Below are positions 1 to 6,706 of a stretch of DNA of 8,907 nt, piece after piece. Every line of letters starts with the position of its first letter. Position 1 is the stretch's first letter. Below the pieces are notes generated by a model. The model worked only from the letters and a program-made list of their open reading frames with translations, did not search any database and was not told the DNA's origin. Location of the stretch: contig RFLK01000070.1 in assembly GCA_003694525.1 (NCBI GenBank), forward strand, positions 1 through 8,907. The letters are read 5' to 3'. Position numbers and translations under genes: made by a program. Origin of the DNA: Candidatus Woesearchaeota archaeon (GTDB lineage: Archaea; Nanobdellota; Nanobdellia; Woesearchaeales; ARS49).

Positions 1-1
1 A

Positions 2-406
2 TCATATGCGCAACAAAAAGCAAAATGGATAATAGAAGCGGCCAAAAAAATAGTGAACAATTACGGAGGAAAAGTTCCAAAAGACGTTAACGAGCTTCAA
101 AAGCTCAAGGGAGTAGGAAGAAAAACAGCAGTAGTCATAATGGTGAATGCATTTGGAATAGTTCCAGGAATTCCAGTAGATACGCACGTGAAAAGAGTAT
201 CCTACAGACTTGGATGGACAAAAAACAAACAACCAAACAAAATAGAAGACGATCTGAAAAATCTAATACCTAAAAAGTGGTGGAAACAAACTCCCTGGCT
301 GCTAAAAGCTCACGGAAGAGCAGTGTGCAAAGCGCCAATTCCCGAATGCAGCAAATGTCCAATAGCAAAACTTTGCCCGAGATGGGGAGTTAGCAAGAGC
401 AAATAA
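2..406 (+). CDS. nth: Endonuclease III (DNA glycosylase/AP lyase), 5'-truncated by window edge
   Basis: Base-excision-repair enzyme that removes oxidised pyrimidines and cleaves the abasic site. The reading frame is open to the left edge, so the true start lies outside the window; the GTG at 53 is internal, because the residues before it (SYAQQKAKWIIEAAKK) already match the family. Visible are the helix-hairpin-helix LKGVGRKTA, whose Lys is the family's catalytic nucleophile, then VDTHVKR, which holds the catalytic Asp. The C-terminal [4Fe-4S] ligand set has the exact family spacing C-x6-C-x2-C-x5-C (CKAPIPECSKCPIAKLC). The gene ends in TAA only 15 bp from the 3' end of a convergent tRNA gene. 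All catalytic and cluster residues in the visible part are present, so it should be functional. Family assignment is secure; MutY is excluded by the Lys in the HhH motif. Confidence 0.95.
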   Translation, partial: SYAQQKAKWIIEAAKKIVNNYGGKVPKDVNELQKLKGVGRKTAVVIMVNAFGIVPGIPVDTHVKRVSYRLGWTKNKQPNKIEDDLKNLIPKKWWKQTPWLLKAHGRAVCKAPIPECSKCPIAKLCPRWGVSKSK

Positions 407-421
407 AAGATGGAATCAAAG

Positions 422-495
422 TGGACGCGTCGGGATTCGAACCCGAGGCCCCCACGTTGCGAACGTGGTGCTCTACCAGGCTGAGCTACGCGCCC
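422..495 (-). tRNA. tRNA-Ala (anticodon CGC)
   Basis: The minus strand folds into a complete 74-nt cloverleaf. The acceptor stem is GGGCGCG/CGCGTCC with discriminator A73, the D stem is GCTC/GAGC, the anticodon stem is CCACG/CGTGG around the loop TTCGCAA, the variable loop has 5 nt, and the T stem is TCGGG/CCCGA around TTCGAAT. Loop positions 34-36 read CGC, decoding GCG (Ala). The acceptor stem carries a G3-U70 wobble pair, the alanine identity element recognised by AlaRS, which independently confirms the isotype. CCA is not encoded (the sequence after A73 is CTTTG), as is common in archaea. I see no intron. The gene converges on nth; the T-rich minus-strand sequence over the nth stop codon may terminate it. 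Confidence 0.97.
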
Positions 496-516
496 CCACA
501 CCACAAAACCAAGGCT

Positions 517-529
517 CTTTTTTTAAATC
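517..529 (-). promoter_or_regulatory. TATA box (box A) of the tRNA-Ala gene
   Basis: The minus strand reads GATTTAAAAAAAG. The TTTAAAAA core (520-527) is centred about 28 bp upstream of mature tRNA base G1 (495), the spacing expected for TBP/TFB-driven archaeal transcription starting 1-3 nt upstream of the mature 5' end. It lies in the short gap after the stop codon of the LplA-like gene. Confidence 0.6.
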
Positions 530-552
530 TATTGATGGACTGCAATTACAAA

Positions 553-1410
553 TCATCCTTTCAGTTCACGATAATTGTACGATTCACCCCAATTGTAAAG
601 GCATAGCCCTCTTGAGCGGGAAGCGCCATTTTGAGAATAATATTCGGGGCGACTCATATCAGAGGCAAGCATAGCTGCCCTTTTTTCCACCTCCTTGCGC
701 TCATCGGCCAAAAGACTCTCAGAAGACGCCTCAAATGAATCAATTATAGCCCTTCCAACATCCTCCATTGACGCATCAGTATACTTTGTAAGAGCTGACG
801 CAAAACGCAATATTCTGGCAGAGGCATCCTTACGATCGACACTGTCAGGAACGTTCATCAGACTGAGCATCTGCTCAACATCTGAGAGAGTGTACGGCTC
901 GTAAAAGATGGCACCGTGACGCAAAAAAGCACCCTTGCAATCTCTCGCTGCCAGCGCGCACAAAAGATTCTCAAAATATGAAGAGCACGATCCTTCCGCT
1001 TTTATGTCATGCCCGTACAAACGGCCATCTTCCCCTCTCCTGTAAGACGCGTATGCCGGAACCCCAATACTCTTGAAAGCACTCACTATCCTATCTTCAA
1101 CAAAACGATAATCCCGTATTATGTCAATACTCGAATCCCTGGGCGCTATGAGCGCAAAATACAACTCGCGCTCAGTATTCAAAAAAGCCCTTCCGCAAGG
1201 AGCAAAAACGACAGGAACCCCCTGCCTCTTGCACTCTGCAAGATTAACATCAGATATGCTCTGATAAGGGGGAAGAGTTAATACGCGAGGACTCCACTGC
1301 CCAATAATAAGCGTTGCAGGACTATTGCCTCTTGCAACACGCTCGGACAAAACGTCAAGCATTGCAATAAGCTCACAAGGAGAATATACCTTGAAATCAA
1401 GCGCCCTCAT
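553..1410 (-). CDS. Lipoate-protein ligase A-like protein, active site degenerate
   Basis: A 285-aa protein with the BPL/LplA/LipB fold. Family hallmarks in order are IIGQWSPRVLTLPPYQ, DVNLAECKRQGVPVV (about 54-68), the ELYFALI strand (82-88), GHDI (133-136), FLRHGAI (162-168), and an LplA-like accessory region (about 177-228: LSDVEQML, SARILRFASAL, MEDVGRAIIDSF). LplA enzymes activate lipoate with ATP and attach it to lipoyl domains. Here the nucleotide/lipoate loop RRxS/TGGGA reads FAPCGRAF (69-76). The segment that should carry the catalytic Lys (GKKxSG) is replaced by a Cys-rich stretch about 7 residues longer than usual, with C142, C151 and C158. A Cys-dependent octanoyltransferase-type activity as in LipM/LipL, a lipoyl-binding role or loss of catalysis are all possible. 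The ATG at 1410 is chosen because a TATA box lies 26 bp upstream. I see no lipoyl-domain protein nearby. Fold 0.7; function unknown. Confidence 0.7.
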   Translation of the reverse strand: MRALDFKVYSPCELIAMLDVLSERVARGNSPATLIIGQWSPRVLTLPPYQSISDVNLAECKRQGVPVVFAPCGRAFLNTERELYFALIAPRDSSIDIIRDYRFVEDRIVSAFKSIGVPAYASYRRGEDGRLYGHDIKAEGSCSSYFENLLCALAARDCKGAFLRHGAIFYEPYTLSDVEQMLSLMNVPDSVDRKDASARILRFASALTKYTDASMEDVGRAIIDSFEASSESLLADERKEVEKRAAMLASDMSRPEYYSQNGASRSRGLCLYNWGESYNYRELKG

Positions 1411-1430
1411 AACAGTTATGCAACAAGCAG

Positions 1431-1447
1431 AGTATTAAAAAATATCT
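1431..1447 (-). promoter_or_regulatory. TATA box of the LplA-like gene (leaderless)
   Basis: The minus strand reads AGATATTTTTTAATACT. The TTTTAATA core (1433-1440) is centred about 26 bp before the ATG at 1410, implying that transcription starts at or next to the start codon. The six-T run inside it also lies just 3' of the upstream membrane-protein gene and could double as that gene's T-rich terminator. Confidence 0.6.
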
Positions 1448-1457
1448 GAACTGCAAA

Positions 1458-2804
1458 TCATACAAGCAAAGGACCTATTGCAAGAGCAAGCGCTACAAAA
1501 ACAAGCGCGCTTGACATAATTGAGTGCTCTATTCTCTTATCCTCTCCAGTGGCTTCAGACCAAGCAGCAGATCCGACGCTCAAAATCCACGCAAGAGGAG
1601 TTGCCACGAACACAACCCCAACAATCAAAGCCGCAGCAGCCTCTCCTTTCAATAAGAACAAAGCAATAAGAGTGCCTATAACATCAGTCAAAATAAGAGA
1701 AACAGACCTGCTTGAAAGAGTGGACACAATTGCAGAGAGCAATACAAGAACAGCCCCTGCAAACAAGCCAACAAGAACCTCAACCTTCACAAGATTGACA
1801 ATGCGAGCAGCATTGCCGACAATCAAACCCATAAGATCGTGATAAGCCAAAAGAGCCATTATCAGAACAGCTGATGACTGCAAAATAGAATACGCATCAC
1901 TTACAGCAGACCTCTCCCTCAACGTCAAAGATGCAAGAGACAAGAGCACAGAGCCTGCAATTGCAACACCATAATAGCCATCCCCAACAGCATACGCGAG
2001 CAAAAGAGCGCCGCACAAGATCAAAACGGGAACAAGCGACGCTTCCAAAACGCTTGCAAGCCCTGATCCTCGCGCAATGCTCTTCACAGGCCTGTATTTC
2101 TTGTGAGTATAGAACCGTGATAGGGGAAGCAGAACAAGGCTTGCAAGAGCCCCGACAAGTCCTGCGGAGAACACAGACAAAACTCCCAATGAATGCGCTG
2201 CGAGAAAGGCACCGACGCCTATCAGCGCGTGCGCAACAAGCGTTTGCCTTGACCAGTCAGACTTGCACAAATGTCTTGCGATTATGGCTGCAAGAGCGCC
2301 AAAGACGCCTATCAAAAGAACGTCGATATTGCGAACAACCATCATCGCAGAAACAAAGCCCAAAGAAGATAGAGCAAACAAGTCATATTTTTTCCTATAA
2401 TACAAGGCAAGAAGAGACGCGCTTGCAGCAAAACCTGTCAATAAAAATGGGACATCAGTTATTGGATTCCAGAATGCAAAAAAATGCGCAGAGAGTGCAA
2501 GAGCGCCAAGGGAAAGACAAACAGTCAAAACCCTCGATCCAAGATCTGATTTGAGAGAGCTCTTAACTATGAGTGATGCAAGGGCTGCAACCCCTCCGAA
2601 AATTGCAGAGAGAAACATAATGTAGCCCCTTTGAGGCTCTCCAAGGAGAGCAAAAATTGCGTATAACAATGCAGAAGCCACCAATACGAATATTGCAGGG
2701 TGCAAAAGACCCTTCACGCTTGGGCGCGTAAAACGCTCGCGCTCTTGAAAGATAACTGCTGCAATTGTAATGATTATTATCGGCCAAAACATATGGTTCA
2801 CCAT
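1458..2804 (-). CDS. Polytopic membrane protein, degenerate membrane pyrophosphatase (HppA)-like
   Basis: A 448-aa, strongly hydrophobic protein with roughly a dozen membrane helices. Segments align in order with ion-pumping membrane pyrophosphatases (from memory): LLTGFAASASLLALYYR (121-137; family GFxxGASxIALFAR), FYTHKKYRPVKSIA (231-244; family YYTSxxYRPVKxIA), SLVPVLIL then GYYGVAIAG (276-284; family GLYGIAIAA), SDAYS (302-306; family TDAYGPIADNAGG), VLVGLFAGAVLVLLS (343-357) and GSAAWSEA (411-418; family GGAWDNA). The acidic substrate/Mg motifs are absent: no DNVGDNVGD loop, no DN after DAY, no GNTTAA helix, no GDTVGDPFKDT. It is also far shorter than the usual 650-800 aa. It therefore probably cannot hydrolyse PPi; a transport, channel or partner role is possible. 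I chose the start at 2804 over an in-frame ATG at 2852 because the TATA box sits 25 bp upstream of it and would lie inside the longer version. Confidence 0.65.
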   Translation of the reverse strand: MVNHMFWPIIIITIAAVIFQERERFTRPSVKGLLHPAIFVLVASALLYAIFALLGEPQRGYIMFLSAIFGGVAALASLIVKSSLKSDLGSRVLTVCLSLGALALSAHFFAFWNPITDVPFLLTGFAASASLLALYYRKKYDLFALSSLGFVSAMMVVRNIDVLLIGVFGALAAIIARHLCKSDWSRQTLVAHALIGVGAFLAAHSLGVLSVFSAGLVGALASLVLLPLSRFYTHKKYRPVKSIARGSGLASVLEASLVPVLILCGALLLAYAVGDGYYGVAIAGSVLLSLASLTLRERSAVSDAYSILQSSAVLIMALLAYHDLMGLIVGNAARIVNLVKVEVLVGLFAGAVLVLLSAIVSTLSSRSVSLILTDVIGTLIALFLLKGEAAAALIVGVVFVATPLAWILSVGSAAWSEATGEDKRIEHSIMSSALVFVALALAIGPLLV

Positions 2805-2824
2805 TCTGGAGGAGAAAATGAGGC

Positions 2825-2834
2825 GTATAAAAAG
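2825..2834 (-). promoter_or_regulatory. TATA box of the pyrophosphatase-like gene (leaderless)
   Basis: The minus strand reads CTTTTTATAC, centred 25 bp upstream of the ATG at 2804. It decides the start: for the longer ATG at 2852 the box would fall within the coding sequence. No GGAGG-type ribosome-binding site precedes either ATG. Confidence 0.6.
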
Positions 2835-2851
2835 ATTATGATAGTCGAGCA

Positions 2852-2873
2852 CATATCATATAGGCATCATATG
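2852..2873. repeat. Short AT-rich direct repeat, possible operator or upstream promoter element
   Basis: ATCATAT occurs at 2855-2861 and again at 2866-2872, one helical turn (11 bp) apart, about 25-45 bp upstream of the TATA box of the pyrophosphatase-like gene and directly after the copA stop codon. Such spacing suits a dimeric regulator on one DNA face, but repeats this short arise by chance in AT-rich spacers. Confidence 0.25.
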
Positions 2874-2876
2874 AGT

Positions 2877-5429
2877 TCAAGGCCTTGGAACTTCACTGAA
2901 AGAAGGAGGCCTGAACATTCTCAAAATAAGACTATTTGTAACAACGCTAACACTGCTTGCAGCCATTGCAATACCTGCAAGAGCAGGATTCAAAAGCGTT
3001 CCTGTCAGTGGATACAGCACGCCTGCTGCAACAGGAATGAGAATCATATTATATGCAAAAGCCCAGAACAAATTCTGTTTGATCTTCCGCATAGTTCTTG
3101 CACTAAGAGCTATGGCAGTTACAACATCTCTCAGATCACTTTTGACAAGAACTATATCGCCTGACTCAATTGCAATGTCAGTTCCAGAGCCTATCGCAAT
3201 CCCAACATCCGCCTGGACGAGAGCAGGAGCATCGTTGATTCCATCCCCAACCATTGCAACTTTCAACCCCTTGTCCTGAAGCTCCTTGACTCTTCTTGCC
3301 TTGTCTTCAGGGAGCACTTTTGCAAGAACATCATCAATCCCTGCTTCTCTTGCAATCGCGTGGCCTGTGCGCTCATTATCCCCAGTCATTAACATAACCT
3401 TCAAACCTCTCTTCTTCAACTCGTCGATAGCCTCCTTTGCAAAAGGCTTGAGCTCATCCCTAACACCTATTGCGCCCATAAGCTTATCATCAGATGCCAA
3501 AATCACGACAGTTTTTCCCGCATCCTCAAGCTGAGAGATTATATCATCTTCTTTTGAGAAATCGTAATCTTCCATCATAGCACGGTTTCCCAAATAATAA
3601 ACCTTGCCACCAATTTTAGCCCGCACGCCCTTGCCAGTTATAGACTCAAAGCCTGCAACCTTGGAAATTTTTACTTTTCTCTTGACAGCAGCGTTAACGA
3701 TCGCCTGAGCGAGAGGATGCTCACTTTTCTTCTCCAGGGAAGCTGCAATTGAGAGCACAGCATCAGCCTTAAAATTATCAAACGGGACTACGTCAGTGAC
3801 CTCGGGCTTTCCTGATGTCAGAGTACCAGTCTTGTCAAAAACAATAACATCAAGCTCACAGGCACGCTGCAATGCAGCAGCATTCCTTACAAGAATGCCA
3901 TTTTCTGCAGCTTTTCCAGTTCCAACCATAACTGCGGTAGGCGTTGCAAGGCCTATTGCGCAAGGGCAGGCAATTATCAGAACTGAAATGAATGCCTGAA
4001 AAGCCATTTGAGATGTTCCGAGAAAATACCAGGTTCCAAAGCTTGAAATAGCCACCAGAATCACTGCAGGAACAACATAAAATGCAACCTTATCTGCAAG
4101 TCTCTGAATGGGAGGCTTTGATGCCTGAGCTTCCTCAACAAGCTTAACTATGTGAGATAGAACAGTATCCTTTCCAACACGAGTTGCCTTGAACGTAAAA
4201 GATCCTGTAAGGTTTACAGTACCCCCGACAACCTGCGAGCCTGCGCTCTTCTCAACAGGAATACTCTCTCCTGTTATCGTACTCTCATCAACACTTGATC
4301 CGCCCTCGATTACAATACCGTCTACAGGGATCCTCTCTCCAGGCTTTACTATGACCTTATCGCCGGGAACAACCTCTTCCACTGGAACTGTCAATTCTTT
4401 TCCAGACCTGATGACTGTTGCCTTTGAAGGCTGAAGCTTCAACAGCTTTCTGATTGCTTCGCTTGCCTTGCCTTTTGCAATAGACTCGAGGAGCTTTCCA
4501 AGCATAATGAAAAACAAGATAAGAGCTGTTGTCTCAAAATACAACATATCGACAGAATAGCCCGGCTTTCCAAGCCAGAGCATAACAGTGATAAAAACCC
4601 CGTAAAGATACGCTACTGCAGTTCCAATGCCAATTAAAGTATCCATATTGGGAGTCAAATTAAGCAGAGCTTTTGTTCCGCGCACGTAAAACTCAAAACC
4701 AAAAATGACAACAATTGTTGCAAGAATCAATTGTATCAAAGATGCAGTTTGAGCAGAAAGTGCAGGCACAGAGAGTCCAGCCATCTCACCCATCGTGAGA
4801 TACAGCAAAGGAACAGAACAAAGACCGGAGAGCAAAACCCTCCAAAGCCAATGCCTCGCTTCACTCTTCTGAGAAGTCCCATCAATTGAAGCATCATAAC
4901 CAGCCTTCTTAATAGCGGCTACAAGATCGGAAGGAGATGCGATCTTAGGATCAAATGATACCCTTGCGCGCTTTGTTGCAAGATTCACTTTTACAGCAGA
5001 GACCCCCTGCACTCTCTTCAAAGACTTTTCAACAATCGATGCGCAATGCTGACTGTCCATTCCATCGACCAATAATTCAACCTTGCCCGCGCCTTTCTGA
5101 CCTTTCACACCATAGCCAGCTCTCTTTATTGCAGACTCCAACAAAGAAACATCAACAAGCTTAGGATCGTACTCAACGCTCGCATTGCCAGAGGCAAAAT
5201 TAACGCTTGCACTGATAACTCCAGGAACTTTCTTGAGCTCTTTTTCAATCTTCACAACACAACTTGCGCAATGCATATCTGCAATAGGTATCTGCACCTT
5301 CTCGCCAGTGTTTTCGAACTTTTCCTTGCAATCATTGCTGCAGAAATAGTACCTTGTATCGTTCTTTTCCAAAGAAGCCCGTGCAGTTATTGGATTGACT
5401 TCCATACCGCATACTGGATCTTTTACCAT
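2877..5429 (-). CDS. copA: Cu+-exporting P1B-type ATPase with N-terminal YHS and two HMA domains
   Basis: An 850-aa membrane pump that exports Cu+ (possibly Ag+) from the cytoplasm using ATP. Domains: YHS metal-binding domain (1-45; C7, C30, C34), HMA1 with MHCASC (C54, C57), HMA2 (117-180), then the P1B core. The core has TGES (386-389) in the actuator domain, CPC (488-490) in the metal-transporting helix, DKTGT with phosphorylated D532, SEHP (569-572) in the nucleotide domain and GDGINDAP (728-735). After these, YN (793-794) and MAASS (822-826) in the last two helices give the Cu+ subclass (P1B-1) signature. HMA2 reads GMDSQHC, so the first Cys of CxxC is Ser (S126) and it cannot form the usual two-thiolate site. 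The start MVKDPVCGM is the typical YHS start and sits 28 bp from a TATA box. The CuA cupredoxin gene across the GGDEF gene supports a copper role. Confidence 0.95.
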   Translation of the reverse strand: MVKDPVCGMEVNPITARASLEKNDTRYYFCSNDCKEKFENTGEKVQIPIADMHCASCVVKIEKELKKVPGVISASVNFASGNASVEYDPKLVDVSLLESAIKRAGYGVKGQKGAGKVELLVDGMDSQHCASIVEKSLKRVQGVSAVKVNLATKRARVSFDPKIASPSDLVAAIKKAGYDASIDGTSQKSEARHWLWRVLLSGLCSVPLLYLTMGEMAGLSVPALSAQTASLIQLILATIVVIFGFEFYVRGTKALLNLTPNMDTLIGIGTAVAYLYGVFITVMLWLGKPGYSVDMLYFETTALILFFIMLGKLLESIAKGKASEAIRKLLKLQPSKATVIRSGKELTVPVEEVVPGDKVIVKPGERIPVDGIVIEGGSSVDESTITGESIPVEKSAGSQVVGGTVNLTGSFTFKATRVGKDTVLSHIVKLVEEAQASKPPIQRLADKVAFYVVPAVILVAISSFGTWYFLGTSQMAFQAFISVLIIACPCAIGLATPTAVMVGTGKAAENGILVRNAAALQRACELDVIVFDKTGTLTSGKPEVTDVVPFDNFKADAVLSIAASLEKKSEHPLAQAIVNAAVKRKVKISKVAGFESITGKGVRAKIGGKVYYLGNRAMMEDYDFSKEDDIISQLEDAGKTVVILASDDKLMGAIGVRDELKPFAKEAIDELKKRGLKVMLMTGDNERTGHAIAREAGIDDVLAKVLPEDKARRVKELQDKGLKVAMVGDGINDAPALVQADVGIAIGSGTDIAIESGDIVLVKSDLRDVVTAIALSARTMRKIKQNLFWAFAYNMILIPVAAGVLYPLTGTLLNPALAGIAMAASSVSVVTNSLILRMFRPPSFSEVPRP

Positions 5430-5449
5430 GAAGAAGTCATCTAAGAATG

Positions 5450-5464
5450 AATTTATATAAAATT
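5450..5464 (-). promoter_or_regulatory. TATA box of copA, overlapping the upstream gene's stop codon
   Basis: The minus strand reads AATTTTATATAAATT. The TTTATATA core (5454-5461) is centred 28 bp before the copA ATG (5429), predicting a leaderless mRNA. It overlaps the TAA stop (5453-5455) of the GGDEF gene, so readthrough from that gene would cross the copA promoter. Confidence 0.7.
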
Positions 5465-6538
5465 ATGCTCGCGGTATGCAAGAGTTCTCCTGTGAGTCTC
5501 AGCACTGGGATTTATTGAAACCTTTTTATGAGCCTTTGCCATCTCTTCGGCCTTGCGCAGATAATCATCAAAAATGCGTACGTAGACGCTATCATTCATT
5601 TCCCGCAATTCAGCGCCATTTTCCCTAAGCGCAGGACTTATCAAAGAATATCCTAAGTCAACCCCTATTCTAAGATACCTATCAGACTCCTCAAAGAACC
5701 TGTCAACAAGGCCCTGATCTTCGGCATGAGTGTATATTGGATTGTCTATGCGAACAGTTCCCACCATTTCTTGAATTCTATCGCACACCCTTTCAATATC
5801 ATCACTCTTTACAAGAGCTACGAACTCGTCACCACCATAACGGCAAACATAGTCTGATGCGCGCAAACCTTTTCTTAAGGACTTGCCAAGACCCACTATT
5901 GCAGCGCTTCCAGTATTCCAATCGTACAATTTGTTGAACTTTCCAAACTCTTTTGCATCAACAAAGAGAACGTAAAAGTTTCCCTGCTCTCTTGCTGCCC
6001 GCTTCATCCAGGGAACAATCTCCTGCCTGAACGAACGCAAATTAGGAAGTTTAGTCAGTTCATCTGTTAGAGCAAGCCTTCTGAACCTGCGAGTATGTTG
6101 CTTGCTGCGAGTTTCCTTAATGCGCGCAATGCGAGTTATGCTACTTATAGTCCTCTGAAGAACCTCGTGATACTTTGGCTCGGCTTTGCATATCGGAAGC
6201 GGTTGAATTATTGAGTCTGCATGCTCATAGTTTTTCAAGATCGGATGATCGTCCTCGATCTTTTTTTTCGAGACAAGAACAACTCTCTTATTGGGAACAG
6301 TGAACGTGTACGCAAAACCAGGCTGTTTAGACGGCAAATATGGGGCGTGGTTGCGCTCCAGAGGAATCTCAACTATGTCGTCTTCTAAAGAGATGTTAAT
6401 CTTGTAAGAGCGACCAAACGGATTCTCTTCTGAAGGCGGCGTTACATAAGCGAAAGAAGTGTTGACTATTTCGTCTAAAGATTCTGCTGGACTCACCTTT
6501 GAACTCACCTTTTTTGATTGTAACATATTATTGTTCAT
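5453..6538 (-). CDS. GGDEF-domain protein (candidate diguanylate cyclase)
   Basis: A 361-aa protein whose C-terminal half is a GGDEF domain, the family that makes cyclic di-GMP from two GTP. Numbered from this start: DELTKLPN (159-166), metal-binding Asp D194 in LFVDAKEF, guanine-contact Asn N202, the catalytic motif GGDEF (235-239), and the inhibitory I-site RxxD (226-229) exactly five residues before GGDEF. LRIGVDLGYSLI (289-300) and YLRKAEEMAKAHKK complete the domain. The NDxxGHxxGD segment is diverged (NKLYDWNTGS): the second guanine-contact Asp is replaced by Ser (211). The N-terminal 150 residues match no sensor domain I recognise and have no membrane helix, so it is probably soluble. 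I start at ATG 6538; an upstream TTG (6541) and a later ATG (6526) are alternatives. A weak AAGGT lies just before the ATG. Cyclase activity is plausible but unproven. Confidence 0.85.
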   Translation of the reverse strand: MNNNMLQSKKVSSKVSPAESLDEIVNTSFAYVTPPSEENPFGRSYKINISLEDDIVEIPLERNHAPYLPSKQPGFAYTFTVPNKRVVLVSKKKIEDDHPILKNYEHADSIIQPLPICKAEPKYHEVLQRTISSITRIARIKETRSKQHTRRFRRLALTDELTKLPNLRSFRQEIVPWMKRAAREQGNFYVLFVDAKEFGKFNKLYDWNTGSAAIVGLGKSLRKGLRASDYVCRYGGDEFVALVKSDDIERVCDRIQEMVGTVRIDNPIYTHAEDQGLVDRFFEESDRYLRIGVDLGYSLISPALRENGAELREMNDSVYVRIFDDYLRKAEEMAKAHKKVSINPSAETHRRTLAYREHNFI

Positions 6539-6592
6539 CAAACCTTGTCTGGCTTAAAACCTGTTGTATATTCAGTACTTACAATAGTATCG

Positions 6593-6617
6593 TTATTTAA
6601 ATAGCTTATTTATATAG
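6593..6617. repeat. Tandem 12-bp direct repeat in the divergent promoter
   Basis: TTATTTAAATAG (6593-6604) and TTATTTATATAG (6606-6617) match at 11 of 12 positions with a 1-bp spacer. Each contains a plausible TATA core in both orientations. They may be paired TATA boxes for the two divergent genes, a regulator site overlapping them, or both. Confidence 0.5.
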
Positions 6618-6695
6618 TTTTCTAAAAAAATAAAGAAAGTTATGCATCTCATTAAGTAAACTTTAGACCAGCAAAGAATAAAAATCGAAATATTT

Positions 6696-6703
6696 GAGGT
6701 GAT
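6696..6703 (+). promoter_or_regulatory. Strong Shine-Dalgarno sequence of the cupredoxin gene
   Basis: GAGGTGAT is complementary to the 16S rRNA 3' end; the GAGG core ends 7 nt before the ATG at 6707. It decides the start: the in-frame GTG at 6704 abuts the site directly and is too close. It is the only strong ribosome-binding site in the window. Confidence 0.8.
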
Positions 6704-6706
6704 GTG

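Larger units (their letters stand above)
6539..6706. promoter_or_regulatory. Divergent promoter region between GGDEF and cupredoxin genes
   Basis: A 168-bp AT-rich gap between divergent genes. It holds several TATA-like stretches usable on either strand (6593-6604, 6606-6617; a minus-strand GAATATAC at 6566-6573, about 31 bp from the GGDEF ATG). The plus-strand leader to the cupredoxin ATG would be roughly 65-80 nt, so unlike most genes here that mRNA has a 5' leader with a Shine-Dalgarno site. I see no known copper-regulator operator. Confidence 0.5.

Noticed and set aside
310..504. 64-aa minus-strand open frame
   Set aside because: Its core is the translation of the tRNA-Ala gene (VAQPGRAP...GFESRR), a well-known false ORF over tRNAs.
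553..1410. Calling the LplA-like gene a pseudogene
   Set aside because: The frame is intact over 285 codons with a good promoter and a preserved accessory region; loss of motifs looks like divergence, not decay.
1931..2554. 207-aa plus-strand open frame
   Set aside because: It is antisense to the pyrophosphatase-like gene. Its Gln/Arg/Lys-rich composition has no domain-like pattern, while the minus-strand frame has coherent membrane helices and family motifs.
2805..2852. 16-residue N-terminal extension of the pyrophosphatase-like protein from ATG 2852
   Set aside because: The TATA box at 2825-2834 would lie inside the coding region and sits 25 bp before the ATG at 2804; the extension adds no family-like sequence.
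2700..3164. 154-aa plus-strand open frame
   Set aside because: It spans the promoter of one gene and the 3' end of copA on the opposite strand; His/Cys/Asn-rich shadow with no promoter or recognisable motif.
6539..6541. TTG start for the GGDEF protein
   Set aside because: It is immediately followed by an in-frame ATG at 6538, and nothing favours the rarer codon.
6636..6664. Inverted repeat AAAGTT ... AACTTT in the cupredoxin leader
   Set aside because: Six-bp AT-rich arms with a 17-nt loop are expected by chance here; not enough to call a hairpin or operator.
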